In this document: one piece after another, positions 34,173 to 43,328 of the stretch
Layout of the letters: each line of letters begins with the position of its first letter
Position numbering within the stretch: the stretch's first letter is position 1
Source: Actinacidiphila yanglinensis
GTDB taxonomy: Bacteria > Actinomycetota > Actinomycetes > Streptomycetales > Streptomycetaceae
Assembly (NCBI RefSeq): GCF_900107965.1
Contig: NZ_FNVU01000003.1
Span: 186,001 to 250,000 of the forward strand
Length of the DNA stretch: 64,000 bases
Direction: 5' to 3'
Notes under the pieces: model-generated
The model's input: only the letters and a program-made list of their open reading frames with translations
Database searches by the model: none
What the model was told of the DNA's origin: nothing
Position numbers and translations under genes: made by a program

Positions 34173-35447
34173 GTGTCCCTACCGGTCTTCGAAGACGTCG
34201 AACCCCTGCCGAGCTGCGGTTGCGAGGACTGCGCGCGCCGCCGGCTGGCTGCCGCCGCGCGCGCGGCGGCAGCGGCCGGTCCCGCGGGCCCGGCCCGCCC
34301 GGCCGCGCGGGCGGTCGTCGCGGCGGCCGCCGCCGGCACCGCACTGGCCGGTGCGGCGGTGTGGGCCGCGCCCGCAGCGCAGGCCGACGGCGCCGGCACG
34401 AGCGACGCGGCCGCGGCACCCATGACACTCACCCGGGCCCAGATCCTGGACCGGGCCGAGACCTGGGTGGCCGCGAAGGTGCCGTACAGCATGACGTCCT
34501 ACTGGAAGGACGGTTACCGGCAGGACTGCTCCGGCTTCGTGTCGATGGCCTGGGGCCTGAACACCAACGCCTGGACCGGCGACCTCGCCGGCTACGCGGT
34601 GCCGGTCACCAAGGACGAGTTGCAGCCCGGCGACGCCCTGCTCTTCGACAACGCGGACGACCCCGTCGAGGGCTCGCACGTCGTCCTGTTCGGCGGCTGG
34701 GTGGACGACGCCCACACCGCCTACACCGGGTACGAGCAGACGATGCCCAACACCCAGGTGCAGACCATCCCGTACGCCTACTGGTCGAACTCCGCGAAGT
34801 ACCTGCCCTACCGGGACAAGTACCTGGCCGGCGCGGACTCGACGGCCGCCAAGGCCGCGCCCTCCCAGAACGCGCCCTCTGGCGGTTCCGGGCCCGAGGG
34901 GTCCACGGCCGCCTTCCCCGGGCGCGGCGCCTTCGGGCGGGGCGCGCAGGGGGCCGAGGTGACCCGGCTGGGCATGCTGCTCGTCGGGCGCGGCGCGGGC
35001 GGCGCCTACCGGGTCGGCCCCGGGCCGCGATGGGGCCGGGCCGACACCGAGGCCACCGCGGCCTTCCAGCGCGCCCAGGGCTGGTCGGGCACGGATGCGG
35101 ACGGCCTGCCCGGGCCGGCCACCTGGAGCTACCTGGTCCACCACCGCGGCAAGGACGTCGCGGCCCCGCCGGCCGCGCGCAGCGCCCCCGCCGGCCAGGA
35201 CGCGCCGGTGCCGCCGTACCCGGGCGCGGGCGCCTTCCGTCCGGGCAGCAGCAGCACCGACGTACTCGCCCTGGGCGCGCGGCTGGTCGCCAAGGGCTTC
35301 GGCGCCCACTACCGGGTCGGCCCCGGCCGCATCTGGTCCGAGGCGGACCGGCGCAACGTGGAGGCGTTCCAGCGTGCCCAGGGCTGGTCGGCGCGCGACG
35401 CGGACGGCCACCCCGGGCCCGAGACCTGGAGACGACTGTTCACGTGA
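34173..35447 (+). CDS. NlpC/P60 peptidoglycan hydrolase with two peptidoglycan-binding domains
   Basis: 424 residues. A short conserved head (PLPSCGCEDCARRR), an Ala-rich membrane segment (about 45-70) ending in AAPAAQADG, then an NlpC/P60-type amidase/endopeptidase domain at about 85-225 with catalytic Cys in RQDCSGFVSMAWG and His in EGSHVVLFGGW. Two peptidoglycan_binding_1-like repeats follow, each ending in AFQRAQGWSG/A...DG.PGP.TW. GTG 34173 has GGAGGAG 8 bases upstream. The stop overlaps the SPFH gene start (GTGA), so the two are co-translated. Confidence 0.85.
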   Translation: MSLPVFEDVEPLPSCGCEDCARRRLAAAARAAAAAGPAGPARPAARAVVAAAAAGTALAGAAVWAAPAAQADGAGTSDAAAAPMTLTRAQILDRAETWVAAKVPYSMTSYWKDGYRQDCSGFVSMAWGLNTNAWTGDLAGYAVPVTKDELQPGDALLFDNADDPVEGSHVVLFGGWVDDAHTAYTGYEQTMPNTQVQTIPYAYWSNSAKYLPYRDKYLAGADSTAAKAAPSQNAPSGGSGPEGSTAAFPGRGAFGRGAQGAEVTRLGMLLVGRGAGGAYRVGPGPRWGRADTEATAAFQRAQGWSGTDADGLPGPATWSYLVHHRGKDVAAPPAARSAPAGQDAPVPPYPGAGAFRPGSSSTDVLALGARLVAKGFGAHYRVGPGRIWSEADRRNVEAFQRAQGWSARDADGHPGPETWRRLFT

Positions 35448-36493
35448 CCGCGCCGAGCACGTCCCCCAGCCCGGGTCCGTCCGACCCGCCCCCGCCCGAC
35501 TGGTCCCGCCCACCGCTCACCGACACCGCCCAGACGCTGCAACTGCCGGCCGCGCTGCCCTGGCAGGCCCGCGATGGTGCGCGGGAAGAAGCCGACCCGG
35601 GCGTCCCCGGGCCGCTCGACACCCCCGTGGAGCGGCCCGGGCCCAGCCTGCCGGGCTGGGTGGCCGCCCTCGTCGCCCTCGCGGCGGCGCTGGCCGCCGC
35701 CGGGCTGCTGTGGCGGGCCGGCGCGCTGCCGTCCCGGCTCGAACGCCCGCCGCTGCCCCGCCCGCCGCGGACCGGGACCGGCGGCCGGCTGTGGGCGGGC
35801 CTGGCCCCGCTCGCCGCCGTGGGGCTGCTCGCGCTGTCCGGGCTGGTGCGCGGGCGGCCCGGCACCGTCCGCGTGCTCAGCTGTTGCGGGGGATACCGGG
35901 GGACCGTACGCCGGACCGGGCTGCTGTGGATCAGCCCGCTGCTGCGCCGCCGCCGCTTCGACGTGACGCTGCGGCACTGGCGCAGCCACCCCATCGACAC
36001 CGTCGACGCGGGCGGTACCCCGCTGCGGATCAGCCTGCACCTGGTGTGGCGGGTGCGGGACACCGCCAGGGCCGTCTACGGGGTCCGCGACCACGACCGG
36101 TTCCTGCGCGAGGCGGTCGAGGCCGCCGTCGCCCGGGTCGCCGCCCGCCACCCGGTGGACGACTTCGGCGGCGACCGCCCGACGCTGCGCGACTGCGAGC
36201 GCGTCGCCGACGACCTGACCCGGCTGATCGCGGCGGAGGTGCGGATGGTCGGCGTGGAGGTCTTCTCGGCCACCCCGGTCCGGATCGACTACGCGCCCGA
36301 ACTCGCCGCCGCGATGCGCCGGGCGCGGGTCGCCGCCGTCGACGCCAAGCGCCGCAAGGTCGCGCTCGACGAGGTACTGGCCGCGGTGGGGGAGACCCTG
36401 CGCGGCATCTCCGAGCGCGGACTCGGCCAGCTGGACGAGTACGAAACCAAGGCGCTGGTCCGGGACTTGACGGTCGCGCTGCTCAAGTCCTGA
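35444..36493 (+). CDS. SPFH/band 7 (stomatin-like) membrane protein
   Basis: 349 residues. A Pro-rich N-terminus, two hydrophobic segments at about 70-92 (LPGWVAALVALAAALAAAGL) and 112-133 (WAGLAPLAAVGLLALSGLV), then an SPFH domain: PGTVRVLSCCGGYRGTVRRT, LLRRRRFDVTLRHWRSHPID, ISLHLVWRVRDTARAVYGV and the RVAARHPVDDF helix. Such proteins scaffold membrane microdomains and regulate proteases. The GTGA overlap with the NlpC/P60 hydrolase suggests a membrane platform controlling or localising wall hydrolysis. That functional link is inferred. Confidence 0.85.
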   Translation: MTAPSTSPSPGPSDPPPPDWSRPPLTDTAQTLQLPAALPWQARDGAREEADPGVPGPLDTPVERPGPSLPGWVAALVALAAALAAAGLLWRAGALPSRLERPPLPRPPRTGTGGRLWAGLAPLAAVGLLALSGLVRGRPGTVRVLSCCGGYRGTVRRTGLLWISPLLRRRRFDVTLRHWRSHPIDTVDAGGTPLRISLHLVWRVRDTARAVYGVRDHDRFLREAVEAAVARVAARHPVDDFGGDRPTLRDCERVADDLTRLIAAEVRMVGVEVFSATPVRIDYAPELAAAMRRARVAAVDAKRRKVALDEVLAAVGETLRGISERGLGQLDEYETKALVRDLTVALLKS

Positions 36494-36521
36494 GCCCGCG
36501 CCCCGCCGCCTGCCCATGCGT

Positions 36522-36556
36522 CCGGCCGCCGCCCCCGTGGAGGGGGCGGCGGCCGG
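36522..36556. terminator. Bidirectional terminator (15-bp perfect stem)
   Basis: CCGGCCGCCGCCCCC pairs with its complement around GTGGA between the convergent SPFH and fadB genes. Confidence 0.85.
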
Positions 36557-36579
36557 TCGGCTGCGCCGGGAGCGGTCGG

Positions 36580-38706
36580 CTACGCCGGGACGCTCGCCAC
36601 GCCCGGGGCGAGGAACGGCTTGCCGTTCACCCGCGCGGAGACGCCCTCGCGGTCCAGGTAGGGGGTGATGCCGCCCAGGTGGAAGGGCCAGCCGGCGCCG
36701 GTGATCAGGCACAGGTCGATGTCCTGCGCCTCGGCGACGACGCCCTCGGAGAGCATCAGCCCGATCTCCTGCGCGACGGCGTCCAGCACCCGCTCGCGCA
36801 CCTGCGCCTCGGTCAGCACCGTGTCGCCCTGCTCCAGCAGCGCCGCGACCTCCGGGTCCAGCACGGGGGCGCCGGAGTCGTGCAGGTAGAAGCCGCGCTT
36901 GCCGGCCTTGACCACCGCGGCGAGGTTCGCCGAGACCGTGAACCGGTCGGGGAACGCGCCGTGCAGCGTCTCGGAGACGTGCAGGCCGATCGCCGGGCCG
37001 ACCAGTTCCAGCAGCACCAGCGGCGACATCGGCAGGCCCAGCGGCTCGATCGCCTTCTCGGCGACCTCGACCGGCGTGCCCTCGTCGATGACGTTCTGGA
37101 TCTCGCCCATGAAGCGGGTCAGGATGCGGTTGACCACGAACGCGGGCGCGTCCTTGACCAGGACCGCGGTCTTCTTCAGCTTCTTGGCGACCGCGAAGGC
37201 GGTGGCCAGCGACGCGTCGTCGGTGCCCTCGCCGCGGACGATCTCCAGCAGCGGCAGCACCGCGACCGGGTTGAAGAAGTGGAAGCCGACCACCCGCTCG
37301 GGGTGCTCCAGCTTCGCGGCCATCTCCGCCACCGACAGCGAGGAGGTGTTGGTGGCCAGCACCGCGTCCGGCCGGACCACGGCCTCCAGTTCGGCGAAGA
37401 CCTGCTGCTTGACGCCCATCTCCTCGAAGACGGCCTCGATCACGAAGTCGGCGTCGCCGAACGCGGTCGCCTTGTCCAGGTGCCCGCTGACCAGCGCCTT
37501 GAGCTGGTTCGCCTTGTCCTGGCCGATCCGGCCCTTGCCGAGCAGCTTGTCGACCTCGCCGTGGACGTACGCCACGCCCTTGTCGATCCGGGCCTGGTCG
37601 ATGTCGGTCAGCACGACCGGCACCTCCAGGCGGCGGGCGAAGAGCAGGGCGAGTTGCGAGGCCATCAGGCCCGCGCCGACCACGCCGACCTTGGTCACCG
37701 GGCGGGCCAGCGCCTTGTCGGGCGCGCCGACCGGGCGCTTGCCGCGCTTCTGCACCAGGTTGAAGGCGTAGATGCCGGCCCGCAGTTCGCCGCCCATGAT
37801 GAGGTCGGCCAGCGCGGTGTCCTCGGCCCCGAAGCCCTCGTGCAGGTCGCCGCTCTTCGCGGCGGCGATGATGTCGAGCGCGCGGTAGGCGGCCGGGGCG
37901 GCGCCGTGCACCTTGCCGTCGGCGATCGCGCGGCCGCGGGCAACCGCCCGGTCCCACGCCTCGCCGCGGTCGACCTCGGCGCGGGCCACCTCGATCTCGC
38001 CCTTGAGCACGGCCGCGGTCCAGGCGAGCGACTGCTCCAGGAAGTCGGCGGCGTCGAACAGCGCGTCGGCGATGCCGAGTTCGTGCACCTGGCCGCCCTT
38101 GAGCTGGCGGTTCTGGTTGAGCGAGTTCTCGATGATGACGCTCACCGCGCGGTCGGCGCCGATCAGGTTCGGCAGCAGGGTGCAACCGCCCCAGCCGGGC
38201 ACCAGGCCGAGGAAGACCTCGGGCAGCGAGAACGCGGGCACCGACGCGGAGACCGTGCGGTAGGAGCAGTGCAGGCCGATCTCGACGCCACCGCCCATCG
38301 CGGCGCCGTTGTAGTACGCGAAGGTCGGGACCGCCAGCGACTGGAGGCGCTTGAAGACGTCGTGGCCGCCGCGGCCGATGGCCAGCGCGTCCTCGTGCCG
38401 CTTCAGCAGTTCCACGCCCTTGAGGTCGGCGCCGACCGCGAAGATGAACGGCTTGCCGGTGACGCCGACACCGACGATGGCGCCGTCGGCGGCCTCCTTC
38501 TCGACCTGGTCGAGGGCGGCGTCGAAGTTCGCCAGCGACTGCGGGCCGAGCGTGGTCGGCTTGGTGTGGTCGAAGCCGTTGTCCAGGGTGATCAGCGCGA
38601 ACCGGCCCGCCCCCGGCAGGTCGAGGTGGCGCACCTGCGCGTGCGTGACGACCTCGTCCGGGAACAGCTGGGCCGCGCCCTTCAGCAGCTCTGCGGTGGT
38701 GGTCAC
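36580..38706 (-). CDS. fadB: Fatty-acid oxidation complex, 3-hydroxyacyl-CoA dehydrogenase/enoyl-CoA hydratase
   Basis: A 708-residue bifunctional beta-oxidation enzyme. The crotonase domain occupies about 1-310 (oxyanion AVGADLKGVELL and NGAAMGGGVEIGLHCSYR, catalytic Glu region SLPEVFLGLVPGWGG). The NAD-binding 3-hydroxyacyl-CoA dehydrogenase follows (VGVVGAGLMASQLALLFARR; catalytic His in VVGFHFFNPVAVLPLLEIV), then two C-terminal helical domains. GTG 38706 overlaps the fadA stop (GTGA). With FadA it completes the hydration, oxidation and thiolysis cycle. Confidence 0.95.
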   Translation of the reverse strand: MTTTAELLKGAAQLFPDEVVTHAQVRHLDLPGAGRFALITLDNGFDHTKPTTLGPQSLANFDAALDQVEKEAADGAIVGVGVTGKPFIFAVGADLKGVELLKRHEDALAIGRGGHDVFKRLQSLAVPTFAYYNGAAMGGGVEIGLHCSYRTVSASVPAFSLPEVFLGLVPGWGGCTLLPNLIGADRAVSVIIENSLNQNRQLKGGQVHELGIADALFDAADFLEQSLAWTAAVLKGEIEVARAEVDRGEAWDRAVARGRAIADGKVHGAAPAAYRALDIIAAAKSGDLHEGFGAEDTALADLIMGGELRAGIYAFNLVQKRGKRPVGAPDKALARPVTKVGVVGAGLMASQLALLFARRLEVPVVLTDIDQARIDKGVAYVHGEVDKLLGKGRIGQDKANQLKALVSGHLDKATAFGDADFVIEAVFEEMGVKQQVFAELEAVVRPDAVLATNTSSLSVAEMAAKLEHPERVVGFHFFNPVAVLPLLEIVRGEGTDDASLATAFAVAKKLKKTAVLVKDAPAFVVNRILTRFMGEIQNVIDEGTPVEVAEKAIEPLGLPMSPLVLLELVGPAIGLHVSETLHGAFPDRFTVSANLAAVVKAGKRGFYLHDSGAPVLDPEVAALLEQGDTVLTEAQVRERVLDAVAQEIGLMLSEGVVAEAQDIDLCLITGAGWPFHLGGITPYLDREGVSARVNGKPFLAPGVASVPA

Positions 38707-39923
38707 TTGCCGCTCCCGTCGAAGTGGGGGTTCTCCCAGATGACCGTGCCGCCCATGCCGAAGCCGACGCACATCGTGGTGATGCCGTAGCGCACCTGCG
38801 GCTGCTCCTCGAACTGCCGGGCCAGCTGCGTCATCAGCCGCACCCCGGAGGAGGCCAGCGGGTGGCCGAAGGCGATGGCCCCGCCGTACTGGTTGACCCG
38901 CGGGTCGTCGTCGGCGATGCCGTAGTGGTCCAGCAGGGACAGCACCTGGACGGCGAACGCCTCGTTCACCTCGAACAGGCCGATGTCCTCGATGCCCAGG
39001 CCCGCCTTGGCCAGGGCCTTCTCGGTGGCCGGGATCGGGCCGACGCCCATCACCTCGGGCTCGACGCCGGCGAAGGCGTACGCCACGAGGCGCATCTTCA
39101 CCGGCAGGTCCAGCTCGCGGGCCACGTCCTCGGCGGCGAGCAGGGAGGCGGTGGCACCGTCGTTGAGCCCGGCCGCGTTGCCCGCGGTGACCCGGCCGTG
39201 CGGGCGGAACGGGGTCTTCAGCCCGGCGAGTTGCTCCAGCGTGGTGCCCGGGCGCATCGGCTCGTCGGCGGTGGCCAGGCCCCAGCCGGTCTCTCCGACC
39301 TCGGGATCGGTGCGGCGGATCGCGATCGGCACCAGGTCCTGCTGGATCTTGCCGTTCGCGTACGCCTTCGCGGCCTTCTCCTGGCTGCGGACGGCGAACT
39401 CGTCGGCACGCGCCTTGGTCAGCTGCGGGAAGCGGTCGTGCAGGTTCTCCGCGGTCATGCCCATGAACAGCGCGGACTCGTCGACGAGCTTCTCCGAGAC
39501 GAAGCGCGGGTTGGGGTCCACCCCCTCGCCCATCGGGTGCCGGCCCATGTGCTCCACCCCGCCGGCCACGACCACGTCGTACGCGCCGAAGGCGATGCCG
39601 CCCGCGGTGGTGGTCACCGCGGTCATCGCGCCCGCGCACATGCGGTCGATCGAGAAGCCGGGCACGGTGGTCGGCAGCCCCGCGAGGATGCCGGCGGTGC
39701 GGCCCAGGGTCAGGCCCTGGTCACCGATCTGCGTGGTGGCCGCGACCGCCACCTCGTCGATCCGCGCCGGGTCGAGACCCGGGTTGCGCCGCAGCAGCTC
39801 GCGGATGGACTTGATCACCAGGTCGTCCGCGCGGGTCTCGTGGTAGATCCCCTTCGGGCCCGCCTTGCCGAACGGTGTGCGGACGCCGTCGACGAAGACG
39901 ACCTCCCTCGCGGTACGGGGCAC
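38703..39923 (-). CDS. fadA: Acetyl-CoA C-acyltransferase (thiolase)
   Basis: A 406-residue thiolase catalysing the last step of beta-oxidation. Nucleophilic Cys in SIDRMCAGAMTAVTT, His in GGAIAFGHPLASSG, and the second Cys in GITTMCVGFGMGG are all present. GTG 39923 has GGAAGGTGG upstream; the longer frame is repeat-derived. It is the first gene of the fadAB operon. Two 47-bp repeats lie immediately upstream (39943-40040), which is unusual for a leader or promoter region. Confidence 0.95.
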   Translation of the reverse strand: MPRTAREVVFVDGVRTPFGKAGPKGIYHETRADDLVIKSIRELLRRNPGLDPARIDEVAVAATTQIGDQGLTLGRTAGILAGLPTTVPGFSIDRMCAGAMTAVTTTAGGIAFGAYDVVVAGGVEHMGRHPMGEGVDPNPRFVSEKLVDESALFMGMTAENLHDRFPQLTKARADEFAVRSQEKAAKAYANGKIQQDLVPIAIRRTDPEVGETGWGLATADEPMRPGTTLEQLAGLKTPFRPHGRVTAGNAAGLNDGATASLLAAEDVARELDLPVKMRLVAYAFAGVEPEVMGVGPIPATEKALAKAGLGIEDIGLFEVNEAFAVQVLSLLDHYGIADDDPRVNQYGGAIAFGHPLASSGVRLMTQLARQFEEQPQVRYGITTMCVGFGMGGTVIWENPHFDGSGK

Positions 39924-39942
39924 GGTGCCACCTTCCCTTTTC

Positions 39943-40040
39943 TTTGTGTTCGCTCGCCTCCGGGCGCATGAACCCGGTGTCGACGGTCGCCTTTTTGTGT
40001 TCGCTCGCCTCCGGGCGCTTGAACCCGGTGTCGACGGTCG
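39943..40040. repeat. 47-bp direct repeat in the fadAB upstream region (two copies)
   Basis: Copies at 39943-39989 and 39994-40040 differ at a single position; the period is 51 bp. A diverged fragment (TCGACACCGG...GGCTCGCTCACCGG) follows near 40080-40113. The nearest copy ends 20 bases from the fadA start. Confidence 0.9.
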
Positions 40041-40188
40041 TCGCTCCCGCGCTCGTTCCTCGCTTGTCGCTTCTCCACTTTCGACACCGGCGCGCCCTTC
40101 GGCTCGCTCACCGGCGAACCCGGGGGAAGGTGACCGTGCGGGGGGACGCACTCCGTGAGGTGAACGCGGGGTCTGACGCACCCAATGC

Positions 40189-40201
40189 TACTCGCGGGTA
40201 A
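40189..40201. promoter_or_regulatory. Near-palindrome TACTCGCGGGTAA, candidate fatty-acid regulator site
   Basis: The opposite strand reads TTACCCGCGAGTA, nearly the same sequence. It lies in the likely fadAB promoter. Similar TTAC...GTAA boxes occur before actinobacterial lipid-degradation genes, but the regulator is not identified. Confidence 0.4.
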
Positions 40202-40263
40202 CTGGTGTGCATACTCCCACCCCGGCATGCGGTGGAGGTCACATCCGCGGGCCCCGCCCCGGG

Positions 40264-41517
40264 CTACTCGGGGGCGGGGGCGGGCGGCTGCGCGGTGAGG
40301 GCCTGGGTGAGCAGGGGGGTGGTGAGGCTCACCTGCCAGGGCCGGGCGCCGAAGGAGGTCAGCGTGCTCGCCACCACCTCCGGGGTGATCGCGGACGGCG
40401 GCGCCCAGCAGATCCGGCGGACGGTGTCCGGGGTGAGGAGGTTCTCCTGAGGGAGGTTCAGCTCCTCGGCCAGCGCGGAGACGGCGGCGCGGGCCGCGGA
40501 CAGCCGGGCGGCCGCCGCCGGGTCCTTGTCGGCCCAGGCGCGCGGGGGCGGCGGGCCGGTGTACGACGCGGTGGGCTGCGGGAGTTCGCGTTCGGGCAGC
40601 GCGCGGGCGTGGTCGATCGCGGCCTGCCACTGCTCGAGCTGGCGGCGCCCCATGCGGTGGCCGAAGCCGGGCAGCGCGGCGAGCGCGTGGACGTTCGGCG
40701 GGGACTCCAGCGCGGCGGCGACGATCGCCGCGTCGGTGAGCACGCGGCCGGGGGAGACGTCCCGCTCGCGGGCGGTACGGTCCCGCGCCTGCCACAGCTC
40801 GCGCACGATGCCGATCTGCCGGCGCCGGCGCACCTTGTGCATCCCCGAGGTGCGGCGCCAGGGGTCGACCCGCGGCGGCGGTGGCGGGGCCGCGGCGATC
40901 GCGGTGAACTCCTGGAGCGCCCAGTCCAGCTTGCCCTGGCCGCGCAGCTCCTCCTCCAGCGCGTCGCGCAGGTCGACCAGGAGCTCCACGTCGAGTGCCG
41001 CGTAGCGCAGCCACGGCTCGGGCAGCGGTCGGGTGGACCAGTCGACGGCGGAGTGGCCCTTCTCGAGGGTGAAGCCCAGGACGTTCTCCACCATCGCGCC
41101 CAGCCCCACGCGGGCGAAGCCGGCCAGCCGGCCGGCGAGTTCGGTGTCGAACAGGGAGGTCGGACGCATGCCCAGCTCGAGGAGGCAGGGCAGATCCTGG
41201 GTGGCTGCGTGCAGCACCCACTCGGTTCCGGCCAGTGCCTCGTCCAGAGCGGACAGGTCCGGACATCCGACGGGGTCGATCAGCGCGGTCCCTGCCCCGG
41301 CACGGCGCAACTGGACCAGATAGGCCCGCTGCCCGTAGCGGTAGCCGGAGGCGCGCTCGGCATCGACGGCGACCGGACCGGAACCTGCGGCGAACGCCGC
41401 GACGACTTCTGCGAGTGCCTCCGGGCTGGCGGTCACCGGCGGGATTCCCTCGCGCGGGTCCAGCAGCGGGACCGGCGCCGATGGTTCCTGGGTTGCGGTC
41501 TCTCTGGCGTCGGTCAC
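40264..41517 (-). CDS. rnd: Ribonuclease D (DEDDy exonuclease with HRDC domain)
   Basis: A 417-residue 3'-5' exoribonuclease. Exo I: GPVAVDAERASGYRYGQRAY; Exo II around ATQDLPCLLELG; Exo III: LRYAALDVELLVDLRDAL with the DEDDy tyrosine. An HRDC domain follows (about 215-300: SPGRVLTDAAIVAAALESPP, LAALPGFGHRMGRRQLEQW), then a less conserved tail. It trims structured RNAs, including tRNA precursors. The ATG at 41517 is consistent with domain start. Same strand as and downstream of the LuxR-type gene, but separated by a terminator. Confidence 0.93.
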   Translation of the reverse strand: MTDARETATQEPSAPVPLLDPREGIPPVTASPEALAEVVAAFAAGSGPVAVDAERASGYRYGQRAYLVQLRRAGAGTALIDPVGCPDLSALDEALAGTEWVLHAATQDLPCLLELGMRPTSLFDTELAGRLAGFARVGLGAMVENVLGFTLEKGHSAVDWSTRPLPEPWLRYAALDVELLVDLRDALEEELRGQGKLDWALQEFTAIAAAPPPPPRVDPWRRTSGMHKVRRRRQIGIVRELWQARDRTARERDVSPGRVLTDAAIVAAALESPPNVHALAALPGFGHRMGRRQLEQWQAAIDHARALPERELPQPTASYTGPPPPRAWADKDPAAAARLSAARAAVSALAEELNLPQENLLTPDTVRRICWAPPSAITPEVVASTLTSFGARPWQVSLTTPLLTQALTAQPPAPAPE

Positions 41518-41636
41518 CTGTCAAGGGTAGCCGTGGTGAGCGGCTGCGGTGGATCTCCGTCACGGCACGATTGCCGACCGGTCGGGGTCGCGGGCGGGGA
41601 CGGGGGGTGTCCGGGCGGTGTCCGGCGGGCCGCGGC

Positions 41637-41666
41637 GCCCTGCGGCGGAACGTTCCGCCGCAGGGC
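41637..41666 (-). terminator. Terminator of the LuxR-type regulator gene (14-bp perfect stem)
   Basis: GCCCTGCGGCGGAA and TTCCGCCGCAGGGC flank a CG tetraloop core, 12 bases after the stop of the minus-strand regulator. Confidence 0.85.
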
Positions 41667-41677
41667 ACCGGCCGGTC

Positions 41678-42343
41678 TCAGTGGATGATGCCGGTGCGCA
41701 GGGCCACCGCGACCATGCCGGCCCGGTCGCCGGTGCCGAGCTTGCGGGCGATCCGCGCGAGATGGCTCTTGACGGTGAGCGCGGACAGGCCCATCGACAC
41801 GCCGATCGCCTTGTTCGACTGGCCCTCCGCGACCAGCCGCAGCACCTCGACCTCGCGGCCGGACAGCTCGCGGTAGCCGCCTGGGTGGCCCGGCACGCCC
41901 GGCGGGCGGCGCTGCATGCGCGCCGCGGTGGCGCCCAGCGGGGCCAGGCCCGGGCGGCCGGCCAGCGCGCCCGCGGTGTTGCGGGTACCGGTGACCACGT
42001 AGCCCTTCACGCCGCCGGCCAGCGCGTTGCGCACCGCACCGATGTCGTCGGCGGCGGACAGCGCCAGGCCGTTGGGCCAGCCCGCGGCCCGCGTCTCGGC
42101 GAGGAGGGTGAGGCCGGAGCCGTCGGGAAGGTGGACGTCGGCGACGCAGATGTCGCGGGGGTTGCCGACCCGGGGCCGGGCTTCGGCGATGGAGGAAGCC
42201 TCGATCACGTCCCGGACTCCGAGCGCCCACAGGTGTCGGGTGACAGTGGAGCGAACCCGGGGATCGGCCACGACGACCATGGCCGTCGGCTTGCTGGGAC
42301 GGTAGGCGACCAGGCTCGTGGGCTGCTCGAGAAGAACGGACAC
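41678..42343 (-). CDS. NarL/LuxR-type response regulator
   Basis: 221 residues. A receiver domain (about 15-135: MVVVADPRVRSTVTRHLWAL, phospho-acceptor Asp in ICVADVHLPDGSGL) and a C-terminal LuxR HTH (LSGREVEVLRLVAEGQSNKA, then IGVSMGLSALTVKSHLARIARKL). GTG 42343 has AGGAGG 5 bases upstream. No histidine kinase adjoins, so it is an orphan regulator. Homologues at this position next to RNase D are conserved in Streptomyces; I recall no defined role. Confidence 0.9.
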   Translation of the reverse strand: MSVLLEQPTSLVAYRPSKPTAMVVVADPRVRSTVTRHLWALGVRDVIEASSIAEARPRVGNPRDICVADVHLPDGSGLTLLAETRAAGWPNGLALSAADDIGAVRNALAGGVKGYVVTGTRNTAGALAGRPGLAPLGATAARMQRRPPGVPGHPGGYRELSGREVEVLRLVAEGQSNKAIGVSMGLSALTVKSHLARIARKLGTGDRAGMVAVALRTGIIH

Positions 42344-42577
42344 CGGGCCTCCTGTGCAAAGGGGACTGAAACGGTCACAGTCTCCTTCGGCAGCATTTGC
42401 TCCCGGCTTTAGAGAAAGATCACGATTTGTTGCGGAACAATTCCGGCAAATCGGACGGCCGATCGAACGGGCCCGTGTCGGCCCGGGAGCCCGGCCGCCG
42501 GGCGCGCCCGCGACCGCCGGCGGCGCGGTCCGCACCGGCAGGGCAGGCGGCCCGGTCGGCGGCAGCGCCGCGACCTG

Positions 42578-43204
42578 TCAGGTCCTGCGCTTCGGCAGCG
42601 GCACCACGCCGCCGGCCGGCCGCCCCGACGGGTCGGGGCCCTCGGCCGGCGGCAGGCCCGCGCAGGCGCACAGCAGGTCGCACCAGGCCACCAGGTGCGC
42701 GGCCGCGTCGGGACCGTCCGCCCCCGGCCGGTCCTGCGGTGTCCAGGACGCCCGGATCTCGATCTGCGTGTCGTCCCTGCGGTCCGACAGGCTGCCGAAG
42801 TAGTGGGAGGACGCGCGCGAGACGGTGCCGCTGGGCTCGTGGTAGCCGGCGCTGCGGGCCGCGAGCGCCCCGGTCAGCCACGACCAGCTCACCTCCGGCA
42901 GCAGCGGGTCGCCCGCCATCTCCGGCTCCAGCTCGGCCCTGGCCAGCGTGACCAGCCGGAACTCGCCGTGCCAGGCGTCATGGCCGTCCGGCTCGTGCAG
43001 CAGCACCAGCCGGCCGTCGGCCAGCTCCTCCCCGTCGGCGACCACCGTCGCCTCCAGTGCGAAGGCGTACGACGCGAGCCGGCGCGGCGCCGGCACCTCC
43101 TCGATCCGCACCTCGGTGCGGACCCGGGCGGTCCGCAGACCGTCCACCGCGCGCCGGAAGGAGAAGGGAGCCTCGTCCGCCGAGTGCCCGTGAACCGCAG
43201 CCAT
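42578..43204 (-). CDS. DUF3000 domain protein
   Basis: 208 residues, entirely soluble. Begins [20 protein letters not shown]; conserved-looking segments are [40 protein letters not shown] and [13 protein letters not shown], matching the actinobacterial DUF3000 family beside hemE. ATG 43204 begins the conserved part. It is divergent from hemE across 124 bases; the persistent linkage suggests but does not prove a role connected with haem synthesis. Function unknown. Confidence 0.85.
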   Translation of the reverse strand: MAAVHGHSADEAPFSFRRAVDGLRTARVRTEVRIEEVPAPRRLASYAFALEATVVADGEELADGRLVLLHEPDGHDAWHGEFRLVTLARAELEPEMAGDPLLPEVSWSWLTGALAARSAGYHEPSGTVSRASSHYFGSLSDRRDDTQIEIRASWTPQDRPGADGPDAAAHLVAWCDLLCACAGLPPAEGPDPSGRPAGGVVPLPKRRT

Positions 43205-43328
43205 GCCCGGAAGACTAGGCCGCCACCCAGCTTCGCGCTCGCACCAACACCCCCTCGAACACCGCCTGATGCCCTCGCGCGCCGGTGCACGGGCGAGAGG
43301 ACGGCCCGGCCGTGGGAGGATACGGGGT

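Larger units (their letters stand above)
39924..40263. other. Intergenic region upstream of fadAB
   Basis: 340 bases between the rnd stop and fadA start (both genes on the minus strand). It holds the 47-bp repeats and a near-palindromic box at 40189-40201. No gene; open frames across it are repeat-driven. Confidence 0.6.

Noticed and set aside
34220..38790. Very long open frames on both strands over the NlpC/SPFH/fadB genes
   Set aside because: They are Arg/Pro/Gly/Ala-rich shadows of genes with clear catalytic motifs in another frame.
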